From Bacteroidota bacterium (GTDB lineage Bacteria > Bacteroidota > Bacteroidia > AKYH767-A > 2013-40CM-41-45): DNA of 64,000 bases. The notes beneath the pieces are model-generated. The model was not told the origin of the DNA. It saw only the letters and a list, made by a program, of their open reading frames with translations, and did no database searches. The stretch spans positions 1 to 64,000 of the forward strand of contig JADJFC010000002.1 of assembly GCA_016708785.1 (NCBI GenBank). The letters are read 5' to 3'. Positions 50,670 through 58,463 of this stretch are shown piece after piece (position 1 is the stretch's first letter; the number at the start of each line of letters is the position of its first letter). Position numbers and translations under genes: made by a program.

Positions 50670-51083
50670 ATGATCTATATAACTAGAAAAGAGTCTTTTA
50701 GTGCTGCACATAAATTATCGCGCCCGGATTGGACGGAAGCTAAAAACAATGAAGTTTTCGATAAATGTTCAAATCCCAATTGGCATGGACACAATTATAC
50801 CTTGTGGGTCACTGTTAAAGGCGAAGTAAATCCGGACACAGGGTTTGTAGTAAATTTGTCGGAGGTAAGTGAAATAATAAAAAAGTACATCCTCGAAAAA
50901 GTTGATCACCGGAATCTGAATTCAGATGTCGATTTTATGCTTGGAAAATTAAGTTCGACCGAAGTTCTTGCTATTGAATTTTGGAAGCAGATCGTGAACC
51001 CGATCAATTCATTAGGCTGTGAGTTACATTCCGTAAAAATTCAAGAAACGGAAAAAAACTTTGTTGAGTACTTTGGTGTTTAA
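50670..51083 (+). CDS. 6-pyruvoyl-tetrahydropterin synthase / 6-carboxytetrahydropterin synthase family
   Basis: The 137-residue protein is PTPS/QueD: zinc ligands in ESFSAAHKLSR and NPNWHGHNYTLWV, the Cys-containing FDKCSNPNWHGHNY, DTGFVVNLSEVSEIIK, VDHRNLNSD and a terminal catalytic Glu region (KIQETEKNFVEYFGV). It acts on dihydroneopterin triphosphate, the product of the FolE encoded 9 bp downstream. It could serve queuosine (QueD), biopterin or folate synthesis; the CxNPNWHGHNY form is shared with the pterin-making PTPS group, so I do not commit to queD. Confidence 0.88.
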   Translation: MIYITRKESFSAAHKLSRPDWTEAKNNEVFDKCSNPNWHGHNYTLWVTVKGEVNPDTGFVVNLSEVSEIIKKYILEKVDHRNLNSDVDFMLGKLSSTEVLAIEFWKQIVNPINSLGCELHSVKIQETEKNFVEYFGV

Positions 51084-51092
51084 TCTACTATT

Positions 51093-51722
51093 ATGGCAGA
51101 AAAATATTTAGAAAACGACGAATCGATCGGATATCAGAAGATCGATCACTTCAATCCGGAACTGGTCACTAAAATTTCGACTCATTACAAGCAGATCATC
51201 AATCTTGTTGGGGAAGATTCAGAACGTGAAGGACTTTTGAAAACACCGGAGCGTGCAGCAAAAGCGATTCAGTTTTTAACCAACGGTTACGATCAGGATC
51301 CGGAGAAGATTCTTCGCTCAGCACTTTTTACGGATGAATATCGCCAGATGGTATTGATCAAAGACATTGAGATCTACTCAATGTGTGAACATCATTTACT
51401 GCCTTTTTTCGGGAAAGCACATATTGCATATATTCCTGACGGAAAAATTGTTGGACTAAGTAAAATTCCCCGTGTAGTAGACGCTTTTGCCCGCAGATTG
51501 CAGGTGCAGGAACGCCTTACTACAGAGATCCGCGATTGTATTCAAAACACATTAAATCCGCTTGGAGTTGCTGTTGTAATTGAAGCAAAACACCTTTGTA
51601 TGCTAATGCGTGGGATTCAAAAGCAGAATTCCGTTGCCACTACGTCTGCTTTTACCGGCGAATTTGAGCATGAAAAGACCAGAGCAGAGTTTTTTAGGTT
51701 AATTTCTGCCAAACTTTCATAA
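51093..51722 (+). CDS. folE: GTP cyclohydrolase I
   Basis: The 209-residue protein has the type I GTP cyclohydrolase core: EREGLLKTPERAAKAIQFL, IEIYSMCEHHLLPFFGKAHIAYIPDGKIVGLSKIPRVVD (zinc Cys and His), and CMLMRGIQKQNSVATTSAFTG with the second zinc Cys. It converts GTP to dihydroneopterin triphosphate, the shared precursor of folate, queuosine and pterin cofactors. It follows the PTPS gene by 9 bp and is co-transcribed with it. Confidence 0.97.
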   Translation: MAEKYLENDESIGYQKIDHFNPELVTKISTHYKQIINLVGEDSEREGLLKTPERAAKAIQFLTNGYDQDPEKILRSALFTDEYRQMVLIKDIEIYSMCEHHLLPFFGKAHIAYIPDGKIVGLSKIPRVVDAFARRLQVQERLTTEIRDCIQNTLNPLGVAVVIEAKHLCMLMRGIQKQNSVATTSAFTGEFEHEKTRAEFFRLISAKLS

Positions 51723-51772
51723 TTCTGCCAATCGGAACGAAATTTGTCTATTCCGGTAATAATTACAAATAC

Positions 51773-51780
51773 TATATTTG
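51773..51780 (+). promoter_or_regulatory. Putative -7 box (TATATTTG) for the BI-1 gene
   Basis: Exact TAnnTTTG match 37 bp before the ATG at 51818. Confidence 0.5.
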
Positions 51781-51817
51781 TATCGAATTATTGAACCGAT
51801 AAATTCTAATAAAAAAT

Positions 51818-52552
51818 ATGGAAAACAACAATTGGAGTTTTAACTCTCTTCAACAACAATCAACTGTAGATACTTCATCAGTATCAAAGACATTCATAGC
51901 GAGTGTTTTTTCATGGATGGGTGTTGCTTTGGCTATCTCAGCAGTTACCGCTTATGTATTCGGTAATGATATGTCTTACTTAAGCTACCTGATCAATGAA
52001 TCAACCGGTAAATTATCAGGCTTAGGTTATTTGGTAATGTTCGCACCGATAGGTTTCGTTCTTTTGATGAGCTTTGGATTTCAACGTTTGTCATCAACAG
52101 CTTTAACAGGTTTATTTCTTGTTTATGCTGTGATTATGGGAATGAGTCTAAGTTTCATATTCCTTGCTTACACAACTGCCAGTGTATATGTGATCTTCTC
52201 AGTTTCAGCCGCAATGTTCGGATTAATGGCATTGGTTGGATATACAACAAAAACCGATCTGACCAAAATGGGTTCATTACTTATGATGGCTTTGTTCGGA
52301 ATCATCATCGCTGCTGTGGTAAATATGTTCTTGAGAAGTGATACAATGTCGTATGTGATCAGTTTCATTTCAGTGATTGTCTTTACAGGCTTAACAGCGT
52401 ATGATGTTCAAAAATTGAAAGAGATAGGCGCTACATCTGAATCAGGTTCAGAAGCTACTGCAAAGATGTCAATCATGGGTGCATTAACATTGTATCTTGA
52501 TTTTATCAACCTTTTCCTTGCAATGCTAAGATTGTTTGGTTCAAGAAAATAA
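51818..52552 (+). CDS. Bax inhibitor-1 / YccA family membrane protein
   Basis: The 244-residue protein has seven hydrophobic segments after a soluble 28-residue start and matches the BI-1 pattern: FIASVFSWMGVALAISAVTAYVFG, LSFIFLAYTTASVYVIFSVSAAMFGLMALVGYTTKTDLTKMG and GLTAYDVQKLKEIGA with the conserved Asp, then ALTLYLDFINLFLAMLRLFG. It lies in the inner membrane. Bacterial members act as pH-sensitive calcium leak channels (BsYetJ) or regulate FtsH (YccA); the role here is unknown. Followed by a terminator. Confidence 0.93.
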   Translation: MENNNWSFNSLQQQSTVDTSSVSKTFIASVFSWMGVALAISAVTAYVFGNDMSYLSYLINESTGKLSGLGYLVMFAPIGFVLLMSFGFQRLSSTALTGLFLVYAVIMGMSLSFIFLAYTTASVYVIFSVSAAMFGLMALVGYTTKTDLTKMGSLLMMALFGIIIAAVVNMFLRSDTMSYVISFISVIVFTGLTAYDVQKLKEIGATSESGSEATAKMSIMGALTLYLDFINLFLAMLRLFGSRK

Positions 52553-52576
52553 TTTTTGAAAAATATATTAATGAAG

Positions 52577-52604
52577 ATGGCCGCGATGAGTGGCCATTTT
52601 TTTT
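52577..52604 (+). terminator. BI-1 gene terminator
   Basis: ATGGCC / GGCCAT stem (52577-52582 with 52592-52597) with a 9-nt loop and eight T. The rest of the 386-bp gap to fabD holds only the heptamer array below. Confidence 0.75.
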
Positions 52605-52818
52605 GAAGTTTTTATGGAAGGAATTATTTTCAATTGCTATTTTTTAGTGAAAGGAAAATTATTAATGAAGAAAATCTGCTTCTATAAAACACATTACGTT
52701 ATAAACGGACAGTTTTAGGCCAATTGTCAACCACATCACCTTATCTCCGTCACATTTTATTTGTTTAGTCTCTTCTGATTTCAGTCAATTATACTGATTG
52801 CCAAAGAAGTTTCACTGA

Positions 52819-52874
52819 TTGACCCTTGACCTTTTACCCTTGACCTATTTTGACTTTTGATTTTCGACTTATTC
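52819..52874. repeat. Eight consecutive heptamers in the BI-1/fabD gap
   Basis: TTGACCC, TTGACCT, TTTACCC, TTGACCT, ATTTTGA, CTTTTGA, TTTTCGA, CTTATTC: strict 7-nt period with drifting unit sequence. It lies 65 bp before fabD, the one array here closer to a gene start than to a stop. Confidence 0.7.
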
Positions 52875-52938
52875 ACCTCGTTGTTTTCTTCCAAAAAAAT
52901 CACCATCTTAGCTACCTGTTAAAACAAAAATTACAGCT

Positions 52939-53826
52939 ATGAAAACAGCTTATTTATTTCCCGGTCAGGGTTCACAATTTCCCGGGATGGGAAAGGATCT
53001 TTATGATTCAAATGCTGATGCAAAAAAAATGTTTGATGCAGCAAATGAAATTTTAGGTTATAACATCGCTGAATTGATGTTTAACGGAACTGACGAAGAT
53101 CTAAAGCAAACTAAGGTCACTCAGCCTGCAATTTTTCTTCATTCCGTCGTATTGGCAAGCTCATTGGGGAGTTCATTTCAACCTGATATGGTCGCAGGAC
53201 ATTCATTGGGAGAGTTTTCTGCATTAGTAGCGGCGAAAGCATTATCATTCGAAGATGGATTAAGATTGGTAAAAGCTCGGGCATTTGCAATGCAAAAAGC
53301 ATGTGAGATCAATCCTTCTACAATGGCTGCGATTCTGAATTTAGACGATAAAATAGTTGAAGATATTTGTGCTGCAATTTCAGCTTCAGGGGAAGTTGTT
53401 GTCGCTGCAAATTATAATTGTCCCGGACAACTGGTGATCAGCGGTTCAATTAATGGGATAAACATTGCCTGTGAAAAAATGAAAGAAGCCGGTGCTAAAC
53501 GTGCATTGGTACTTCCTGTCGGTGGTGCTTTTCATTCACCTTTGATGGAACCGGCAAGAGCGGAATTAGCTTCTGCTATCGCATCAGTGGTGATCAAGAG
53601 CCCCGTTTGTCCGATCTATCAAAACGTTCATGCAATGCCGGAAACAGATGCTGCTAAGATCAAGGAAAATCTGATTGCTCAATTAACTGCTCCTGTTCGC
53701 TGGACACAAACAATACAAAACATGGTTACAGATGGTGCAACTAAATTCATTGAGGTTGGTCCCGGAAAAGTATTGCAAGGACTGGTGAAAAAGATCAGTA
53801 AGGATATGGATGCTGTTAGTGCATAA
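52939..53826 (+). CDS. fabD: Malonyl-CoA:ACP transacylase
   Basis: The 295-residue protein is full-length FabD: LFPGQGSQFPGMGKDLY, catalytic Ser in VAGHSLGEFSALVAA, the malonate-binding Arg in VKARAFAMQKA, and catalytic His in GGAFHSPLMEPAR. It loads malonyl groups on acyl carrier protein for fatty-acid synthesis. No other fab genes are adjacent. The start ATG at 52939 fits the family. The stop is followed directly by a palindromic heptamer array. Confidence 0.96.
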   Translation: MKTAYLFPGQGSQFPGMGKDLYDSNADAKKMFDAANEILGYNIAELMFNGTDEDLKQTKVTQPAIFLHSVVLASSLGSSFQPDMVAGHSLGEFSALVAAKALSFEDGLRLVKARAFAMQKACEINPSTMAAILNLDDKIVEDICAAISASGEVVVAANYNCPGQLVISGSINGINIACEKMKEAGAKRALVLPVGGAFHSPLMEPARAELASAIASVVIKSPVCPIYQNVHAMPETDAAKIKENLIAQLTAPVRWTQTIQNMVTDGATKFIEVGPGKVLQGLVKKISKDMDAVSA

Positions 53827-53896
53827 ATTTGTCTTTCGTTTTTCGTTTTTCGAAAAACGAAAGACGAAAAACGAAAGTCGCAAGACGAAAAACAAA
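53827..53896. repeat. Palindromic heptamer array between fabD and GH3 genes
   Basis: Units TTTCGTT, TTTCGTT, TTTCGAA, AAACGAA, AGACGAA, AAACGAA, AGTCGCA, AGACGAA, AAACAAA run in strict 7-nt phase. The first half is complementary to the second, so the array folds on itself at TTTCGAAAA. It starts right after the fabD stop and ends 7 bp before the GH3 ATG. Confidence 0.8.
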
Positions 53897-53903
53897 CCCC
53901 AAA

Positions 53904-55427
53904 ATGGCGATTATAAATTCCATTGTAAGCTGGATCATGAAAAAGCGCATTCATCAGATTGAGCTTTTTATGAAGTATCCTATGGAAGTCCAGGAGGATT
54001 GGTTTTCACGATTGATAGATTCAGCTAAGAATACAGAATGGGGAATCAAGTACGATTATAAAAGTATTCAGTCATTCGAAGAATTTAAAGAACGTGTTCC
54101 GATTCAGAATTATGAATCGATGAAGCCTTCCATTGACCGATTGATGGCAGGTGAACAAAATATTCTCTGGCCATCGGATATCAAATGGTTTGCTAAATCG
54201 TCAGGTACTACTGCAGGAAAAAGTAAATTTATTCCTGTTAGTACGGAGGCAATGGAGGAGTGTCATTTTAAAGGCGGGAAGGATCTAATTTCAATTTATT
54301 GTAATAATAGTCCGAACACTCAGATATTTTCGGGCAAAGGACTCACCTTGGGTGGAAGTCACCATTTGAATATTGATAATACAGAATCTTTTTATGGAGA
54401 TATTTCTGCTATACTTATGCAGAATATGCCATTCTGGGCTCAGCTGATCCGTACTCCTGAACTTTCGATTGCATTGATGGAGAAATGGGAAGAGAAGATT
54501 GAGAAAATGGTTTCTGCTACAGTTGCTGAGAATGTTACTAATATAAGTGGGGTTCCAACATGGACAGTTGTCTTAGCAAAACGAATCCTTGAAGTAACCG
54601 GTAAAAAAAATTTATTGGAAGTGTGGCCTAACCTTGAATTGTTTATTCATGGTGCAGTTAGTTTCACCCCTTATAAAGATCAATTCAAACAATTGATTCC
54701 TTCCGACAAATTCAATTACGTAGAAACCTATAATGCATCGGAAGGATTTTTCGGCATCCAAGACAGATTGACCTCAGACGATATGCTTCTAATGTTGGAT
54801 TATGGTGTTTTCTATGAATTCATGCCAATGGATGAGTATGGAAAGGAAAATCCAAAGACGATACCATTAGGAGAAGTCGAGTTAAATAAAAATTACGCGC
54901 TGGTCATCTCAACAAATGCAGGATTATGGCGTTATGTGATTGGAGATACTGTGAAGTTCACCACTAAATACCCATTCAGAATAAAAATTACCGGGCGAAC
55001 AAAATTATTCGTGAATGCCTTCGGCGAGGAAGTGATCATAGAAAATACAGATCAATCTATTAGAATAGCATGTGAAAAAACCGGTTCGATAGTGAAAGAT
55101 TATACTGTTGCACCTATTTATTTCTCGGAGAAACAAAATGGCGCACACGAATGGCTGATTGAGTTTGAAAAGCCGCCGCTTAGTTTGGAGTATTTCACTA
55201 ATGTGCTTGACAATGCTCTTAAATCACTTAATTCTGATTATGAAGCGAAGCGTTACAAAGATATGGCGTTGAGACTTCCCATCGTCAGACTATTGCCTAA
55301 TGGGTCTTTTTATGAATGGATGAAAAGCAAAGGCAAATTGGGTGGTCAACATAAAGTACCTCGTCTAAGTAATGACAGAGCCTTTATTGAAGAAATTGAT
55401 TTGTTATTGAAGAAAGTTAATGTTTAA
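53904..55427 (+). CDS. GH3 family acyl-adenylate/amide synthetase-like protein
   Basis: The ATG at 53904 is used; an earlier in-frame ATG would translate the repeat array. The 507-residue protein shows GH3 motifs: IKWFAKSSGTTAGKSKFIPVS (ATP-binding loop), YVETYNASEGFFGIQD (middle motif) and YVIGDTVKFTTKYPFRIKITGRTKLFVNAFGEEV. Plant GH3 proteins conjugate amino acids to jasmonate or auxin; bacterial GH3 homologues are widespread in Bacteroidota but their substrate is mostly unknown. A small exported protein follows after 5 bp, so they form an operon. Confidence 0.92.
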   Translation: MAIINSIVSWIMKKRIHQIELFMKYPMEVQEDWFSRLIDSAKNTEWGIKYDYKSIQSFEEFKERVPIQNYESMKPSIDRLMAGEQNILWPSDIKWFAKSSGTTAGKSKFIPVSTEAMEECHFKGGKDLISIYCNNSPNTQIFSGKGLTLGGSHHLNIDNTESFYGDISAILMQNMPFWAQLIRTPELSIALMEKWEEKIEKMVSATVAENVTNISGVPTWTVVLAKRILEVTGKKNLLEVWPNLELFIHGAVSFTPYKDQFKQLIPSDKFNYVETYNASEGFFGIQDRLTSDDMLLMLDYGVFYEFMPMDEYGKENPKTIPLGEVELNKNYALVISTNAGLWRYVIGDTVKFTTKYPFRIKITGRTKLFVNAFGEEVIIENTDQSIRIACEKTGSIVKDYTVAPIYFSEKQNGAHEWLIEFEKPPLSLEYFTNVLDNALKSLNSDYEAKRYKDMALRLPIVRLLPNGSFYEWMKSKGKLGGQHKVPRLSNDRAFIEEIDLLLKKVNV

Positions 55428-55432
55428 AAAAT

Positions 55433-56224
55433 ATGTTTTTAAAGAGGTTTTTCGCAATTGTTTTATTTGTCGTTTGTTGTGCAGCAGCAGATGATTATCA
55501 TTTTGTAAATTCTATCCCTTTCTCGCGACTTTCATTTTTAACTACTGATAGGTTAGGAAATGCATATGTAATTGTTGGAAATCAACTTTTACAATTTGAC
55601 AAAAATGGTAAGGCAGTAGCAAATTTCAGCAAGAATAATTTCGGGGAATTGCGAAGTGTTGATGCTTCAAATCCGATGAAATTAATGTTGTTCTATCCCG
55701 ATTTTGCACAACTAGTGATCTTGAATACAAAGTTGGCGGAACAATCCATTATCCATTTGAGAGCCTCTGAAATAAATCAACCTATTGTTACTTGTAATTC
55801 AGAGAATGGCGGTTATTGGGTCTACGACAATGACGATGACCAACTGAAAAAACTGGATATGAATCTGCAGATACAATACCAAAGCGGGAATCTGACACAA
55901 ATGCTTAGCTATAAAGTCCAACCACGATTTTTGTTGGAAGAAGATGGATTTGTCTACATGAGCGATCCGGAAAATGGGATTTTTGTTTTTGACTTGTTCG
56001 GCACGTATTATAAATTGTTGCCCTTCAAAGGACTGAAAACTTTTCAAGTGATCGATCAGAATATACTTTATGTCAGGGAAAATAAATTGCTTCGCTATGA
56101 TTCTAAAACTGCGATAGAACAAGAAGTCTTATTACCTGCTCACGATTCTATCTTAAACGCCAGAATTGAGGCAAAGGAACTTTATTTATTAACAAGTGAC
56201 TCACTGAGTTTTTATTCTTTTTAG
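55433..56224 (+). CDS. Exported beta-propeller-like protein of unknown function
   Basis: The 263-residue protein has a signal peptide (FLKRFFAIVLFVVCCAAA) and repeated strands of the kind LSFLTTDRLGNAYVIVGNQLLQFDKNG, GFVYMSDPENGIFVFDLFGTYYKLL and LLRYDSKTA, consistent with a five- or six-bladed propeller. Genes like this recur between GH3 and deoxynucleoside-kinase genes in Bacteroidota. It follows GH3 by 5 bp. No catalytic or ligand motif is evident. Confidence 0.8.
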   Translation: MFLKRFFAIVLFVVCCAAADDYHFVNSIPFSRLSFLTTDRLGNAYVIVGNQLLQFDKNGKAVANFSKNNFGELRSVDASNPMKLMLFYPDFAQLVILNTKLAEQSIIHLRASEINQPIVTCNSENGGYWVYDNDDDQLKKLDMNLQIQYQSGNLTQMLSYKVQPRFLLEEDGFVYMSDPENGIFVFDLFGTYYKLLPFKGLKTFQVIDQNILYVRENKLLRYDSKTAIEQEVLLPAHDSILNARIEAKELYLLTSDSLSFYSF

Positions 56225-56283
56225 CTTTAGCGAACTTTATTGAGAGTAAACACGAACTTAACCTAAACCAAAACATTATCCAC

Positions 56284-57040
56284 ATGGCTTCTAAAAGCAT
56301 TTCATTGCGGAAAACGAATACTACATCTACCGTGAAGTCTGAACCAACCACAAAATCAACAGCGAAGGCAGCAACTGTAAAATCAACAGAAAAATATGCG
56401 CCAACGAAAAAACAATTAGCACCATTACATATTGCCATCGCCGGTAATATTGGTGCCGGAAAAACTACCCTTACTAACTTGCTTGCTAAAAACATGAAAT
56501 GGGAAGCACATTATGAAGATGTTGATGATAATCCTTATCTGAATGATTTTTATGAAGACATGCAGCGCTGGTCGTTCAATCTTCAGATCTATTTCCTGAA
56601 CTCACGCTTTGAACAGATCGCTAAGATCCGTCAAAGTGGAAAAACAGTTATTCAGGATAGAACCATTTATGAAGATGCGCACATTTTTGCTCCGAATCTT
56701 CACTCCATGGGTCTTATGACGACAAGAGACTTTAATAACTATCAATCACTTTTTTCAGTGATGACAAAGTTCGTTTCGCCGCCGGATCTGTTGATCTATT
56801 TGCGTGCAAGTGTTCCGACACTTGTAAACCAGATCAGCCGTCGTGGACGTGATTATGAAAACTCAATTCGTATCGATTATCTGGAAACGTCTTAACGAAC
56901 GTTACGAAGCGTGGATCTCTACTTATGATTCCGGAAAACTGCTTATCATTGATATTGACGATCTGAATTTTGCCGATAACCAGGAAGACATGGGTAAGAT
57001 CATTAATAAGATCAATGCGGAGATTAACGGACTTTTTTAA
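56284..57040 (+). CDS. Deoxynucleoside kinase, frameshifted, with Lys/Thr-rich N-terminal extension
   Basis: A dNK-family P-loop kinase: IAIAGNIGAGKTTLTNLLAKNM, the acidic pair in YEDVDDNPYLNDFY, QDRTIYEDAHIFA (ERS-like DRT) and YLRASVPTLVNQISRRGRDYENSI. The frame breaks at CTGGAAACG (56881-56889): dropping one G restores RIDYLKRLNERYEAWI and reading continues to 57040 (about 252 residues). It phosphorylates deoxynucleosides in salvage. The first 45 residues are a Ser/Thr/Lys-rich extension not needed for the fold. A later internal Met is absent before the P-loop, so this start is likely. Confidence 0.87.
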
Positions 57041-57103
57041 AATTAGGTTAGAGTTCAAAGGTCAACCTGCTCGTCCCAACATGAAAGAATATATTTATTA
57101 GTA

Positions 57104-57145
57104 AAAAAAGTAAAGCCCGGAAATTTTCCGGGCTTTACTTTTTTT
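57104..57145. terminator. Bidirectional terminator between dNK and DUF4476 genes
   Basis: A 20-bp perfect inverted repeat (57104-57123 with 57125-57144) centred on GCCCGGAAATTTTCCGGGC, with A-run before and T-run after, so it can end transcripts in both directions. Confidence 0.85.
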
Positions 57146-57212
57146 GACCTTTGACCTTTGACCTTTGACCTTTGACCTTTGACCTTTGACCTTTGACCTT
57201 TGACCTTTGACC
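57143..57212. repeat. Ten perfect TTTGACC heptamers
   Basis: Ten identical, uninterrupted copies of TTTGACC (70 bp) run from the bidirectional terminator to 2 nt before the stop codon (57215-57217) of the minus-strand DUF4476 gene. The same heptamer occurs twice on each flank of the MITE-like element and, diverged, after rimM and before fabD. Confidence 0.95.
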
Positions 57213-57214
57213 GA

Positions 57215-57898
57215 TTAAGATCGTGCAATAAACTCACTCAACTCATTCACACTGCTATCAAACGTAAAAGAATTGTAAGTTTGAAAGTATCTGTTTCTAT
57301 CAACAGTGTGACCGTAAGCGAATTTTGCAAATTCTAAACGGCTGGAATCAAAACTAAACAGATTTATTATTTGAATTACCTGATTAGTTGTAAGATATTT
57401 TTCCGACACTATCTGCTTTGCAACATTAAGTCGTGAACTATCGAAGTTAATATTGTTTAAACTTCCTAAGATCTGGTTGAATTCTGCATCACACACAGCT
57501 TGTGGTTGGTTTTGGTAAACAACTGTTGTGTTGCAATGTTCAACTTGATATGGATCGTAGCATGGTGGAGCAAGTGCAAGTATATTTGCGATTCTTAATT
57601 GTCCGTATCTTTCATAAACAGCGTTTACAGCAGAGTTAAATGGGATGCTTACAAATCCACTATAAACTTCTTTTGGATTATGTCTGCCACGTAATTTAAA
57701 TATGCGTACGTGATGGTTTCCCGGCGCTAAATTCTGAAAAGTAAAATTGCGATCAGGAGTACTCATGAAGTGATTGTCGACTTGAACAGTATAAAGATAA
57801 TTACCATTCGTGTTCAGATTAAATACAGATCCTTGTGCATGAGCAATGGAAATGGTGACAAGAATCTGAATGAGTAGAGTAAAGATTACCTTTTTCAT
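57215..57898 (-). CDS. DUF4476 domain protein (second copy), exported
   Basis: The 227-residue protein has a signal peptide (KKVIFTLLIQILVTISIAHAQ), a PEGA-like beta domain (TVQVDNHFMSTPDRNF, LAPGNHHVRIFKLRGRHNPKEVY) and a C-terminal DUF4476 domain (DAEFNQILGSLNNINFDSSRLNVAKQ, TTNQVIQIINLFSFDSSRLEFAKFAYGHTVDRNRY). It resembles the protein at 18409-19413 in the last 90 residues but lacks its Thr-rich linker. Function unknown; likely periplasmic. Confidence 0.88.
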   Translation of the reverse strand: MKKVIFTLLIQILVTISIAHAQGSVFNLNTNGNYLYTVQVDNHFMSTPDRNFTFQNLAPGNHHVRIFKLRGRHNPKEVYSGFVSIPFNSAVNAVYERYGQLRIANILALAPPCYDPYQVEHCNTTVVYQNQPQAVCDAEFNQILGSLNNINFDSSRLNVAKQIVSEKYLTTNQVIQIINLFSFDSSRLEFAKFAYGHTVDRNRYFQTYNSFTFDSSVNELSEFIARS

Positions 57899-58044
57899 AA
57901 AATTGTATTTTAATTGTTTTCATGGCAATTCCAATTTGTGTGCCAAAGTCTTTTAGGTTATTCTGAATGATTGTCAGATTTGTTTTTTTGCTTAAAATTT
58001 AAAGAATATTGTTTAGTGTCGGTTGTTATATCATCGGATTGCTT

Positions 58045-58079
58045 AAACCCAGAACCTTAAACCTTTAAACCTGAAACCA
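58045..58079. repeat. Heptamer array (AAACCTT-type) at the 3' end of the 120-aa membrane protein gene
   Basis: AAACCCA, GAACCTT, AAACCTT, TAAACCT, GAAACCA in 7-nt phase, ending 3 nt before the stop codon at 58083. Confidence 0.7.
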
Positions 58080-58082
58080 AAA

Positions 58083-58445
58083 TTAAAGCACTTGACTAAA
58101 TAAAAGCAGAAACAACAAAAAATTAGAAAACAAGAGCGGGTAGAAGGTTTTATAACTGCTTGTATTAAAAACCATGACACTTACAACTGTTTCCATCGTA
58201 AGAGCTAAAGCAAACATAAGAAACGGTACGACCATCAGGTTGACTGATGAAAAGATGAATCCACCGATGCACGCAAAAGCAAAAAAAACAAATGTGCCTG
58301 TTACCCACATTGCAATTGCTTTTAAACTTGTATCTGTTGTTACAAAACGAATTAAGATATACTTTATCAATAAGGCGATAAGAGTGAAATACCAATAATC
58401 AATTGTAAGAGATAGGAGTACACTGGTAAAAAAACCGTTCGACAT
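58083..58445 (-). CDS. Small integral membrane protein (120 aa), function unknown
   Basis: Four hydrophobic segments (residues about 8-32, 42-62, 66-88, 98-119) with few charged residues; no signature motif. It starts with ATG 18 bp downstream of the flavin reductase stop on the same strand, so it is probably co-transcribed with it. An overlapping plus-strand ORF exists but has poor composition. I see no basis for a functional name. Confidence 0.7.
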   Translation of the reverse strand: MSNGFFTSVLLSLTIDYWYFTLIALLIKYILIRFVTTDTSLKAIAMWVTGTFVFFAFACIGGFIFSSVNLMVVPFLMFALALTMETVVSVMVFNTSSYKTFYPLLFSNFLLFLLLFSQVL

Positions 58446-58463
58446 TTTTCAAACCTACATAAA

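Noticed and set aside
55433..57040. GH3 - propeller - deoxynucleoside kinase as a new defence or signalling operon
   Set aside because: This gene order looks like ordinary conserved Bacteroidota context; no effector, nuclease or toxin domain is present.
57143..57212. Possible CRISPR array (ten identical repeats)
   Set aside because: The 7-nt units are contiguous with no spacers, and no cas genes are in the window.
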